Origin: Motacilla alba alba
Taxonomy: Eukaryota; Chordata; Aves; Passeriformes; Motacillidae
DNA length: 64,000 bases
Assembly (NCBI RefSeq): GCF_015832195.1
Contig: NC_052017.1
Coordinates: 76,509,801-76,573,800 of the forward strand
Reading direction: 5' to 3'
The translations under genes and the position numbers were made by a program. Below the pieces are notes generated by a model. The model was not told the origin of the DNA. It made no database searches and saw only the letters and a program-made list of their open reading frames with translations. Each line of letters begins with the position of its first letter. Positions within the stretch are counted from its first letter, which is position 1. Positions 1 to 11,192 of this stretch are shown here, piece by piece.

Positions 1-3000
1 AATTTTGACAATAAGGCTGGCCCATAGAGGTTGCTTAGTTAGACTTTAAGGATCTAAATGCAAATAGATTTATTCCCCTGTGATTTGATTTTGTTCTTCC
101 ATTTCTACTCTCTGCCTCACCAACAAACTAAGATAAGAAACTGTTAGTTTATTTTCTCTTCAGGGAGACATACCAAAACTTAGCAAGTTTTGGTTTTTGT
201 TTTTCTTTTTTTTTTCCTCAGCAAGCATATTGCCCCTGATCATTCTTATCATTATGAATAGTTCCTATTTTCCTTTTTCTCAATTGTCCTCCCTGGAATG
301 TCTAGGAAAAAAATATCTTCTGAGGATTTTTCCTGGAAAATGTTCTTTCCTATTGTTAAACTCTCATTACTTTTATTCTTATTTCTTGGCAACCTACAAA
401 TATCATTAAATTGAAAGAAACAAATTATACATCTTTTTAATGGTTTTGAAAAACTGAGGTTTACGTAGAAGGCATTCTGCAGCCATGATTAATTCAACAA
501 GAAAAACAGAAAAAATAACACTTTGCTGTGCTTTCAAGAGTCTTTAAATTGCACCCATAAAAGTATGATTGAATATTTTCCTATTACTATTGATGCACTG
601 AATTATCCCCATGTGTGTTTAAAATGCCATGGAGAAATCAGACATATTAACGTATTGCTTTCTTAAATTCTTCATTAGGTTAATTGGAATTATTCCTATT
701 AAAAAAAGAGACCAAAACCCAAACAAAAAGATGATGAATACGCTAGCTGCAGTGTAATTTTCTTTTCCTGTTATTAGAACTGAAAAATATGTGATGAAAA
801 ATGACACATATGTTGTCAATAAAATGTTACAAGGTATTTCAGTCTACTTATTTTTGTGAAGGGCTAAAAAGTTCTTTATAAACAGGGAAGAATGAAAATT
901 TTCAGAACACATGATGATTGAAAAACTACAGGCTCTCCCTTTTTGTATAACATACTCTAAATTTAACAATAAAACACCCTAAATCTAACAATATTACATT
1001 CAGAGTAAACATGCTGTGAAACATGGGTACAAGCTTCAGTTCCTTTCTGCTGAAGGGAGGATGTTAACATAAATATCATTATAGGGCAATATAAACATCA
1101 GTTTTAGAGTGTGAATACAACATCCACAATTTGAATGGGACACTCTATTACAAGATCTGTTTAAAATTTGCATTCCCCTTTTTTATAATAATTCTTTATA
1201 GTATATGATAGGATGAGTTAAGTATAGAACTAGGTACTGCCTTCTGAAGGAATGTAATTAGATTTTGGTTACCTCCTAATGCCTCATGATCCTCCAGATA
1301 GATTTGCAACCTGAATAAGCTATTCTGATACATAACAATCACTGACCTCGTCCTCTCTTCCTGAAGTCTTGTGATTTCTATTCAGCATGTGACAGAAAAC
1401 ATAGTTTTTACATGAATGAGTCCTGGTACCATACTATGCAGCAGCTCCACATATGTAATTTTTGTCCCTTGCCTTGTCTGGTCTTTCCCTATCACTTGTG
1501 TTTATTTCCTTTCTTTTCCTTTCTAATTTAGTATCCCTAAACATGCATAAAGGGTCACTCATTTTTAATAGACAGTGAAGTCAAGAGGGCTATAGTTACA
1601 GTGGTGCATAGCAGGAAGTAGGTAGAGCAGCTCTGTGTTTTTGAAGATAACTAGGATGGCCTATACCCATAGGATCTCCATGAACTAAATTATAGTGTCC
1701 TTATCTTATATAGCTGACTCAGAGAGTGACTATAGTGGTGTAAGAACTCAGCACAAAAATAATCTTACTTATATTTCCAATTCCTACATCAGTTGCTATT
1801 TCCACATGGAGACAGCACTGTTTGTTGGAGAAAGAGTTGAGGAGATAAACCCAGAATGAACATTTTGGAATCTGGAAGATTTTCATGGTGAATAGTCATA
1901 GTGAGAAAGTTCTCTGAGCTAACCACTCAATTCTGAAATGTTCTTGACTGTTAAGCACCCTGTTCCTGAAATATAGGGAGACAAACTGAAGCTTTTTTGG
2001 CCCTAGGTAAAAATGAGTTTCCTCCTTGGGATACATTCCTGGTTTTTGGGAAATGCCATAACTATTTTTTTTTTTCTGATGGAAATATGTCTATGTTTGA
2101 ATTGTGGTACTTAACATATAACAGATTTATTTAGTTATTTGAAGGTGACAGGACACAGTTGCACACCAAAAAGGTGTTAAAATATAACAGTATTGAAAAT
2201 GGGAAAAGAGAGAGGTTATTTGAATTGTGTCAAACGCGTTTAAAACCAGTTTGCACTTTTATCAAAGTCTTTGTTTCCCCTTGACACTTTTTAAGGTATC
2301 ATTCTTGCTGTTAATTGCCAGAGAAAAGCATGCTGGCAGTGTGAAGCTGTGGAAATTGTGAAACATCTCTCTTTCTGTGCTAATTGCTGCTTCAGATACA
2401 TATATCACATATACTGTAACAGAGCTTGTTCTCTGGTGCCACAGGGAAATTTCAATATGGCATTAAAAATTGGCTTGTTTTTCTGTTTGTATTTTTGATC
2501 AAAACTACAAAGTTGTGTCTTGTTTGCTTACAAAGATGCTTAGAAGGGATCCCCGGTGTGTAGTCTGTGTGAGACCAAAACTCTTTCAAACTCATGCTCC
2601 CGGGCTCCGTAGTAACGATAATAGACATTAAAGTCAATACTTATGTCTAACGGGTATTTATATGTGCTGCATGAAGTAGTTAACTAAATCTCTGTACAAT
2701 TTGCTTTGCTTTGTACAAAAGAATTTTTTGAAAGATAACTACCCCAAGGTTACTTAGAAATTACTCTTACATGAGAGAATTTTATTTTCTCCCTTGGTCT
2801 TTCTATGCTGTTAATAAACAGTGGCACAAATGAAGTTAAAACTCTAACGGAAAGCTCAAGAAATTACTGTGATAACAGGCTAATATTAATTAAAAGTAAA
2901 ATAATGGTCCTCAGCTACTAGGCCTATTCTAAATATTATCTCCTGTTTTTTGTTCAGATTCCAATACAGTTTTCAAGTTCATTGCTTTTCCAACTATTGT

Positions 3001-5022
3001 CTTAAGGAAATAAATAGTTTCATCCTCTTCCATAGGTTTTCTGGACCATTGGTATATGCATTATCACTTACTGAACTTGCTGTTCAGAATTTTGTATTAT
3101 TAGAAGAATGTCTAGAACCCATGATGGAAAATTCTCTGGGAAGTTTTTGTTAGTTATTTGGTGGCTTACATACATTTCTGCCCACTTTCCTAGATTCCAG
3201 TTTCCTGAATGATAGTGGGGTTTTTTTCATCCACTTAGAAACAACTTTTTTTTGGAAATGCTATGCAAATTAGGTTTCACTTAATTCAAATTAATTTTGG
3301 AATGGAGAGGACTACTTAGAACAAAAATAAGTTCTAAAAAAGTTCTTAGATGACAGGGTTCATGATGTATACTGGTACCAATTAACTGCATTAATTGATA
3401 GCTGAATTCCAAAAAGTGGCAAAAGATATAGAACATCCATCTAGCATTTATCTAAATGACCACCTTTTCTATAGAACTTGATTAGCCTGAATGGCTGAGT
3501 GAGCTTAAATGATATTGTGTGGAGCACACTGTAAAACTGTATGTTCAAATGTACTTTTTGAATTTAAGAAAAAAAAGTTCAGGAGTTGAATTTTAGCAAA
3601 CTCTTTGTTACACTGAACCACAGGTTTTGAAAAGAAGCTGAAAATTGATTTTCCTATATTTTTCTGCTGCAGGATACTGTTTGTATCAGTCACAGCACCA
3701 GTTTTCAGGAGACAGATTTATGGCAAACTGGTTTATGACATGTCCCTTCCACTTTTTCTCTTACATCCTATTCACATTTTAGTCCTGTGCTGGAAAATCA
3801 ACTTATTCTATTCCACTGGATTAAAATCTTCCTCATGTACCAAATGCATCTGCAGTAGGAAAAACAAGTTCTCAAATTGAACATGAGGTTCCCCTTTGCC
3901 ACATTAATAGATGCCTTTCTAAAGTAATTAAATAAACAAATACAAATAAGTACTACACATGAATAATTAATAGGCAAAATGTAATGTTTCATTTCAACTT
4001 AAAGCTAATTAAATGTCTTGCAGTCAGTGTTCTTAGAAATGGCATAACACTGGAGGAAAAATTATATTAATCATTCAACAGTTACTTCTGTTATAAAGTA
4101 ATTAATTTGTTTTCTGTCTTTGTGCAATTGGTAAAAGCATCTAGAAACTACAGTTTTAGCTAAAAGCATTCGTAGTAAATCTTGTAAGACAGTTCACAGA
4201 AAAAGTATTTTTATACTCTTTTTGATAAAAGAACCCCTTTTATCTAGACAAAGGTAAATAATTTCTTCACCCAAAATAAAAGAACAATTAAAATCTTGTG
4301 ATACCAGCTGAAAAATAAATCTGTGTAAGCTTGTACAGCTCTGTGCAGCTACCCATAATGACTTTATATGTGGGTGGAACATGACTGATCAATGTCTGGG
4401 ATTTTAATTTTCATTTAGGATTTAATTTGATTTTAGGATTTCAATCAGTACAGGCAAGATCATGGGATTTAGCACCCAAGCCAATTGTTCCATGGATAAT
4501 CTCTCATTTACTTCACCAGTATATGCCTGTATCCATTAATATTTCTTATATATCATAAGAAGAATACTCTGGCAGACAAATACTAGGCTCTGATCCTGAG
4601 TGATCTTACATGGTATGGGTTCCTGATGCCTGAACAGAGTCCATTAATCAAATTAGTGTTAGAAAAGATGCTTATTCATATGAAACTGAAAGAGCCCTTA
4701 TATACAGAGCCAGTAAACAGAGTCCCCATGTTTTCAACAAGGTGAGTTGAGTTTATGTGGAAAAACTAGTAGATAAAAATCCCTTTTTTAAAAATTCATA
4801 TTCAACTTTATTCAATTAATTTCATTATGATAAACACAGAATCACCTAAGAACCAACTTGGAAACTTGCTTATTATTGTATGTGCTATGTTTAAAAACAA
4901 ATACTGACCATTTTGTGAGAAATCACTAAAGAACCATTGTTAGCATGGTATACTCTCGATGTAGGGTATGAAAGTTGACTTTCAGCAGTTTATAGTGATA
5001 ATCTAAGAATCTAAGCTAACCT
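1..5022. other. Non-coding AT-rich sequence, nothing recognised
   Basis: No exon, RNA gene or repeat family was recognised on either strand. All open frames are under about 70 codons, rich in Phe/Leu/Ile/Asn as expected from AT-rich chance frames, and lack any motif. Short T and A runs occur (for example near 210 and 2065). An old, unrecognisable repeat or a conserved regulatory element cannot be excluded by eye. Confidence 0.6.
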
Positions 5023-6083
5023 TAGAAGCATAGAATGGTTTGGGTTGAAAGGGACCTCAAAGGTCATCTCATTTCAATCCCTCCACCATGGAGAGGGACA
5101 CCTTCCACTGGACCAGGTTGTTCAAACACCCATCAGACCAACCTGGAACACTTCCAGGCAAGGCTTTCTCTGGGCAGCTCCTTCCAGTGTCTCACCAACC
5201 TCACAGTAAAAAATTTCTTCCTTATATTTAATTTAAGCGTGCCTTCTTTCAATTTGAAGCCACTGCCCCTTGTCCTACCACTATATGCCCTTGTAAAAAG
5301 TCCCTCTCTAGCTGTCCTATAAGTCCCCTTTAGGTACTGGAAAATTGTTAAAATGTTCTTCAAGAAGCTCTCTTTTCTGCAGGCTGAACAGCCCCAACTC
5401 AACCTGTCTTCAATAGAAGAGGTGCTCCAGCTGTATCATCAGTCTGGTGGCTCTGCTCTGGATCTGCTCTAACAGGTCCATATTTTTCCTGTGCTTGGCA
5501 CTCCAGAGCTGGATGCAGCACTCCAGGTGGGGCCTCCAGGGAGTAGAGTGGAGGAGAGTAGAGCAGGAGAATCACCTCCTTAGACCTGCTGGCCACTCCT
5601 CTTTTGGTACAGCCCAGGATATGGTTGGCTTTCTGGGCTGCGAATATGCACTGCCACATCATGTCAAGCTTCTCATCTACCAACACACCCAAGACCTTCT
5701 TCTCATAGCCCTTTTCCTCTGTTCTCTTCCCAGCCCTGTATTTATACTAGGGATTACCCAGTATATTTGTAGAACCCCACACTTGAACTTGTTAAAGTTC
5801 ATGAGGATTGCACAGGCCCATCTCCCAAGCCTGTCAAGGTCCCTCTGGATGGCATCCCTTCCCTCCAGTGCATCAACCGTACTACTCAGCTTGACGATGT
5901 TTGAAAATTTGCAGAGGGTGTGCTTGATACCACTGCCTGTGTCACCGACAAAGATCTTAAAAAGTGGGAGTCCCAATAGCCACCCTGAAGAATTCCTTTT
6001 GTCACTGCTTTCCACACACAGTTCTTTGAGTGTGACCAACTCCTTAATTCACTGAATTGCCCATTTGTCCAATTCATGTCTTT

Positions 6084-6198
6084 CCAATTTAGAGATAAGG
6101 ACATTGTGTGCAACAGTATCGACTCCAATTTGGACATTGTGTGCAACAATATCAACTCCAATTTAGAGATAAGGACGTTGTGTGCAACAATATCAACT
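6084..6198 (-). repeat. Threefold tandem duplication inside the CR1 RT region
   Basis: Three adjacent copies of one unit are present: 6084-6124 (41 bp), 6125-6157 (33 bp) and 6158-6198 (41 bp). Copy two lacks the 8-bp AGAGATAA found in copies one and three. Otherwise they differ by about one to three substitutions. The unit is the segment just after RT motif A (encoding a VAHNxLISKLE-like stretch), normally present once in CR1. Confidence 0.9.
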
Positions 6199-6888
6199 CC
6201 TTTGCACAAGTCCAGGTAGATGATGTCAGTCACTCTTCCCTCATCCAACACTGCTGTTACTCTATCATTGAAGGCCAATAAGTTTTTCAGGTAAAATTTC
6301 CCCGTAGTGAAGTCATTCTGGGTGTGACCAACCACCACCTTGTTTTCCTTGTACCTTAGCATAGTTTTCAGAAGGATCTTCCCCATGATCATGCCAGGCA
6401 CAGAGATTAGACTCACTGGCTTGTAGTTTCCCACATCTTCCTTTTTTCCCTTTTTAAAAATAAGGGTTATGTTTCCTCTTTTCCAGTCAGTGGGAACCTC
6501 CCCAGAATGTGGGGTATATGACCAGGACCCATGGAATTGTGTACCTTCAGGCTCCTTAAATGGTCTCAAGCATGATCTTCTCCTAAAATGTGCAGTTCCT
6601 CATTCTCCCAGTGCTTGTGTTTTCTTTCTGAAACTTGAGCAGTGATTGGAGAACTTGATAGTAAAAATTGAGGAGAAAAATTCATTGAGTACTTCAGCCT
6701 TCTCCATGTCACACGTAAACAGGCCTCCTATTTCTTTCCACAGTGATTCCACATTTCCCCTAGTCTTCCTTTTATCACCAAGTAACCTATTCAAATCTTT
6801 CTTGTTGACCTTAATATCCCTGACCAAGTTTGATTCTGTCAGGGCTTGCCTGATCCCTGGCTGTTCAGACAATCTCTCTCCATTCCTC

Positions 6889-6893
6889 CCAGG
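6889..6893. repeat. Target-site duplication CCAGG, left copy
   Basis: CCAGG directly precedes the TGT start of the LTR at 6894 and matches the CCAGG at 7673-7677. Five bases is the duplication length expected of gamma/ERVL-type integrases. Confidence 0.85.
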
Positions 6894-7395
6894 TGTAAAG
6901 ACTTTAAAGACCACAGTTTTCTGTCTCAAATCACAATTGCCTGTCTCAAACATTGTTTCCACTGAAGAACTCCCACTGTGGAAGACTGGGTAGAGAAGCA
7001 ACTGCTCATCTCTGACCAGTGAGGCCCTCGCTGCCTGCCAAATATTTCTCAAACAATACCTGAAACTTGGACTGTTAATTAAGCCACTGTGATAAGATAA
7101 AGGTGGTACTATTGTCCAAGTGTTATCTGAAGCCTATGGGGAGGTATGCAAAGCTAAGAGAGAAGAATGTATCACTGATCATGAACACAAAGAATCGACA
7201 AGGAAAACCAACTCAGTAATTGTGCTGAAATCATTCTAGGTAAAAGGTGGTTATGTCAGGGAGACATTGAGGCCCACTGACTCAAGAAACACCCTGACTC
7301 AAAGGGACTAATTAGCATTAGAAGCAATGGAATCATTTAACCAATAGAATAAGAGAAGTATGTAACCAACAAACATTAATTCCTTTCTGTGCAAA

Positions 7396-7405
7396 ATATA
7401 TAAAT
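7396..7405 (+). promoter_or_regulatory. Probable TATA box of the LTR at 6894-7672
   Basis: TATATAAATA lies about 190 bp upstream of the AATAAA in the same LTR, the order expected for U3-R. Activity is inferred from position only. Confidence 0.6.
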
Positions 7406-7584
7406 AGTGAAAAGTTTTGAATGACCTTGGGACCCACATCACCAAGAAGCCCAGGGTGAAAAAGGACCAACAGCATGCCACTTGATCCATGGCTGGAGGC
7501 TATCTTCTGCTTAATCTGTCTCTCCACCCCCCTCTTTTTTTTTTTTTTTTTCTTGCTATCTCTCTACCTGATATTTTACTGTTA

Positions 7585-7590
7585 AATAAA
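7585..7590 (+). terminator. Polyadenylation signal AATAAA of the LTR
   Basis: A canonical AATAAA lies about 80 bp from the LTR 3' end, consistent with an R/U5 position. It fixes the element as plus-oriented. Confidence 0.65.
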
Positions 7591-7672
7591 ATCTGTACTA
7601 TTTGCCTTGGCATATCATCTCATTTGCAAATCAATTTGGGTAGAATCATCTCTCAGTACTCAGATTTTAACA

Positions 7673-7677
7673 CCAGG
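7673..7677. repeat. Target-site duplication CCAGG, right copy
   Basis: Identical to 6889-6893 and directly follows the TTTTAACA end of the LTR. Removing the LTR and one copy restores the CR1 reading QVAWEEW across the site on the minus strand. Confidence 0.85.
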
Positions 7678-8583
7678 CTACCTGTCTCTGCTTCCATTCT
7701 CTATAGGCTTCCTCTTTGCTTGGGTTTTTCCAGGATTTCTTTGTTCATTTATGCAGGCCGCCTGGTGTTTTTGCCTGACTTCCTCTTTGCCAGGTGAGGT
7801 TGGAGGGGATGACTTTTGAATATCAACTGGCTTTCTCGAACCTCTCTTCCCTCCAAGGCTTCATTCCATTGTAATCTACCAAGGAGACTCCTGAAGACAA
7901 CAAAGTCTGCTTTTCTGAAGTCCATGACAGAGAGTTTGCTGTGAGACCTTCTTTCTCCTTAAGAAACATGGACACCACCATTTTGTTGCCACTTCAGCTA
8001 AGGCTGCCCTTAAGCTTCATATTTTCCATAAATCCCTCCTTGTTGCTGAGGGCAAGCTCCAGCATAGCATCTCTCCTCATGGGATTCTCTATAACTTGGA
8101 AGGAAGTTGTCATCCATGCATTCCAGAAATGTGTTGTATCACTTGTGTCCTGCTGTATTCTTCCTTCAGCAGATGTTGGTGTGGTTGAAATTCCACATGA
8201 AGTCAGAGCTTATGAACATGAGGCTGCTCTTATCTCTAGAGGGCTGCATATACTCAGTGTTTCTGACTGGATAGCATATAGGAGACTCCCACTATAATGT
8301 CACATGTCCCTGCCCTCCCTTTAATGCTGACCCATTAGCTCTGGCTCAACTCCTCATCCATCCTCAGGCAGAGCTCTATGAACTCCCTCTGGTCATTGAC
8401 ATAGAAGAGTAACAATTCCTCCTCATCTTCCCTGCCTGACCTTCCCGGGGTCTGTATCCTTCTGTTTCAACACTCCAACCATAGGAGGTATCCCATTATG
8501 TCTCAGTGATGCCAGTAAGATTGTTGCCCTGCAGGTGTGCCCATGTTTCTAACTCTACTTGTTTAATTCCAGCCAGTGCATTT
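7678..8583 (-). pseudogene. Decayed CR1 ORF2 endonuclease domain
   Basis: In active CR1 this domain is an apurinic/apyrimidinic-type endonuclease that nicks the target for reverse transcription. Conceptual translation of the minus strand gives a recognisable N-terminus (a KQxELE stretch, then LQGxxLxGITET) at about 8480-8570. The residue after GITET, normally Trp, is a stop codon (about 8499-8501). The catalytic GDFN motif region (about 8171-8203) reads WNFN followed by His, so the usual GD pair is lost while the following FNH is kept. The end of the domain, with the RRPAxMNKE stretch, lies at about 7745-7765, and the reading runs into the LTR boundary at 7677. Several frameshifts lie between. 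The 118-codon plus-strand frame at 7941-8297 is only the complement of this domain. Confidence 0.9.
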
Positions 8584-10896
8584 TTTGGTTTTTTTTTGGT
8601 TTATATATATTTTCTATAAATTCCTTTCATTAGATAAAGCAATTGCAGTGTACTTTTCTACAGTATTTGTTTTACTTACAAACACATAGCAGTAAGAGTG
8701 GGAGTAATAACTCATCCAACTCCCTAGGAAGGAGTCATGGTGCTCACAGTCTGGATTTTTGTGGCCAGATGGCCATCATAACTGATTTTGAGCACCTGTA
8801 TTTCATTTTATCAACTGAGCCCTGTTCATAACAGTATCAAACCAAAATTGCTCCCCAAACAGCAGAACTGAGGAAGCTTTGTGTTCTACAGATGTTCTTA
8901 AGTACCAAACACAATGTGCAATGTCATTGATACTAGACCAGTCTTCCCACCCTTTGTGGAAAGCATATCTTCCTGTTGTCCCTAAACAGGACCTAGTAAC
9001 CACTGATCACTTCCACAAATCCAGCAATTTCAGTGCCACACCCCAGCTGTTTTCCTACTCTCTGTCTTTCTCTGCATGGCTTGTCAAGTAAGTGCCATGA
9101 CCTTGATGTAAAGCTACTTTCCAATTACCTGGCCTGGTAAATATATCCTAGCTGCCTACGTACTAGCAGTCGAATGAGGATTACAAATGACCTTACAATT
9201 TAGCAGTTCCCACATAAAAGCATTACAGTGATGTCTCTTTTTGGCACCAGTTTTCATTCAGCTTGTAGAGAGGGATAATATTTTGTAGATTTTTACCCCT
9301 TTTTTTCTTCTAATGTGGTTATGTACTGGTTTCAAACATAGTAGGATAAATCTAGTAGACAAACACATATTCTTTATGAATTTGGAAGTTACTTTTCCTT
9401 AACAACATAGATGGCAAATGCAAATGATTACCATTTTTAAATTTCTTGAACTTTATATCCTCCACTTCAAATTTGTTATACTGATCTGTCACTGGAAAGC
9501 AGTGACATTGGTTTTGTAACATTTTTTATTTCTTTGACTCACAGTTAGAAACTGTAGCATATTCAATTTCAAAGCCAAAGCAACTTCATTTTGCCTTTAA
9601 ATAAAGACTAGGAGCTATTGACTCAAAGGCCTTCATTCTGTGAGGTATTTTTTGTTTTGCTTTTGCTTTGATTTTGTTAGTTTGGTGGTTTGTTTAAAAT
9701 TCATTAACATATTACTGATTTCCTTTAGCGTTTCATTCAAAAAATCTCTTCTGTTATGGAGGGCGAGTATATCATTTATGTTCTAAGTGTGATGGCTAGG
9801 TTCTATGTGACTTTCTGTACTATGAAGGTAATTTTTCATTTATTAAAAGGGACTGCTGTAGCAAAATCTATCAAAATCTAGAAAAAAAAGTCCAGTATAT
9901 ATAATTTGTGTACCATTGGTGCATATGATTATTGTTGTCATACTAAAAACTTGGTTCTGAAATAGGCATCAATACACTCTAAATCTTCAGAAACTTTATA
10001 AATTTACATTCTCACCCCCTCTCATTTTTAATTCTTATATGTAGCAGATTTGCAGTGTCACTCAAAGTAGTCAAATTTGGGCTATTTTGAATGAAAAAAG
10101 ACACAGGATGATTGCAGAAAGCCTGATGGCTGCTTATTACTGTTTGTTCAAAGCTTTTTTTTTTTTTTTTGCCATTTTGAATTGGGGAACAATGATGGTG
10201 AGTAAAAGACTGCTCCTCACACGATTATCTCATGAGCCCATAGAGTCACAGAGGTCAAAACAGTGTTGTGATCCATACATAGAGAGCTACAGAACCAAAT
10301 GACCCATGTCTATACTATTAAATTATCTTTTTTTTTTTCTTTTTTTAACAGAGTGGCTGCAAAAATGTTGCTAAATGACTTTTGGTTTTTTAGGCTTATA
10401 TTTCTAAATGTTACACCTCTGAGAAGGTGTAATACTGGGCATCATCTTTATATTGCACCTCCCTTTATTTCTTTAATCATTATTTCACTCTCTTAAGAGG
10501 ATAAAAAATATAGTTAAAGCAAACATCCTTCACTCCAATGATTTCCACTAGAAGAGATTGGCACAGGTAATATTGGCTCATCCAAAGGTCAGTAATAATT
10601 TCCCAAAGCTACTGCCATTTTATGTTCATAAGTATTGTCACTTTCATTTTACAAAATTCTGTCAAACAGACACCACATAATGATTTCTTCTTCCAACAAG
10701 TTTTCCAGAGTTGGAATTCTTCAGTCATCATATATTTCAAGACTGGTCTATTTTAATCTACTGGGGAAGTGTTGTAATGCATATCCAGACATATAATGGA
10801 TATGTAATGCATATCTAGAAACAATCAGTCTACATTTTCTAATTTTTTGAAAGAATACATAATTTCTGTTTTGACAGTTACTTTTAAAGCAACATA
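8584..10896. other. Non-coding, nothing recognised
   Basis: The stretch starts with a T/G-rich run just outside the CR1 5' truncation point (8580-8625) and continues as AT-rich sequence with T runs near 9300 and 10155. Open frames here (for example 10087-10302) run through homopolymers and show no domain. No repeat family was recognised. Confidence 0.55.
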
Positions 10897-11192
10897 CACT
10901 CACAGAAAAATTCAGATTGGAAGTGACCTTTAGAAGTCATTTATTCCAACCTCCCTGCAGTGAGCAGGGACATCTTCAAGCAGATTAGGTTGTTCAGAGC
11001 CCTGTCCAGCCTGACCTTGAGTGTTTCCATAGATGGGGCATCTACCACCTCTCTGGAACACCTGTTCCAGTGTTTCACCACCCTCATTGCACAAAAATTT
11101 TCTTACTTATACCTCATCTAAATCTGCCCTTTCCTAGTTTAAAACCAAAACCCCTTGTTCCATTGTGGGAGGCCCTACTTAAAAAGCTTGTC
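10897..11192 (-). mobile_element. CR1 LINE 3' end fragment
   Basis: Reverse complement of the CR1 3' region. The tail lies at 10897-10930, followed by the usual block with paired CCTGTCCAGCCTGACCTTGA-like and CACCTGTTCCAGTG-like stretches (about 10990-11080), and then the segment encoding the end of ORF2 up to about 11192. About 300 bp survive, which is a typical 5'-truncated CR1 length. There is no usable open frame. Confidence 0.9.

Larger units (their letters stand above)
5100..6893 (-). pseudogene. Decayed CR1 ORF2 reverse transcriptase and C-terminal region
   Basis: This is the polymerase half of CR1 ORF2, which would copy CR1 RNA into the nicked target. On the minus strand the conserved stretches appear in order: VRDIKxNKK and KRKTRxNV near 6760-6830, EKAEVLNEFF near 6680-6710, GNYKPVSL near 6420-6450, RT motif A as YLDLCKGVD at about 6192-6218 (family form YLDF.KAFD), a triplicated segment at 6084-6198, motif C as FSNI at about 5896-5907 (family form FADD), AIQRDLDRL near 5840, VLVDEKLDM near 5680 and RKKFFTVR near 5210. 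Both motif C aspartates are lost, so the enzyme is dead even apart from the frameshifts and stops. It lies in several minus-strand frames, the longest being 5886-6569 (227 codons, which leaves the CR1 sequence partway) and 6600-7052 (whose upstream third is LTR). Confidence 0.93.
6894..7672 (+). mobile_element. Solo LTR of an endogenous retrovirus, inserted in CR1
   Basis: A 779-bp element begins TGTAAAG and ends TTTTAACA (TG...CA ends) and is flanked by perfect CCAGG duplications. It shows an LTR promoter-to-poly(A) layout on the plus strand: a TATATAAATA box at 7396-7405 and AATAAA at 7585-7590, with a pyrimidine tract at about 7532-7551 between them. This implies U3 at about 6894-7425, R at about 7425-7605 and a short U5. 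No proviral interior remains, so recombination between two LTRs probably removed it. The family is not identified; the size and 5-bp duplication favour an ERVL- or ERV1-like origin. It is on the opposite strand to its CR1 host. An apparent TGTTAA start at 7073 was rejected because CR1 homology stops at 6893, not 7072. Confidence 0.88.
5023..8583 (-). mobile_element. CR1 LINE retrotransposon, long 5'-truncated copy split by an LTR
   Basis: This is a CR1 non-LTR retrotransposon lying on the minus strand. Its 3' end is on the left: the tract around 5028-5075 is the reverse complement of the conserved CR1 tail, ending in the octamer-like unit at 5023-5034. Reading the minus strand from 8583 leftwards gives the start of the ORF2 endonuclease, the linker, the reverse transcriptase, the C-terminal region and the short 3' UTR, in the family order. 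The copy starts close to the N-terminus of the endonuclease, so ORF1 and the 5' UTR are missing. About 2.78 kb of CR1 remains once the 779-bp LTR at 6894-7672 and one 5-bp duplication are subtracted. Many stops and frameshifts make it inactive. Truncation at the 5' end is normal for CR1, but copies this long are a minority. Confidence 0.95.

Noticed and set aside
5447..6055. 202-codon plus-strand frame
   Set aside because: Complement of the CR1 reverse transcriptase region, whose true coding sense is the minus strand.
7073..7672. LTR starting at TGTTAATTAAG (7073), matching TTAACA at the other end
   Set aside because: Flanks do not match at this start, and CR1 coding similarity stops at 6893. 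The start at 6894 gives perfect CCAGG duplications and a clean CR1 join.
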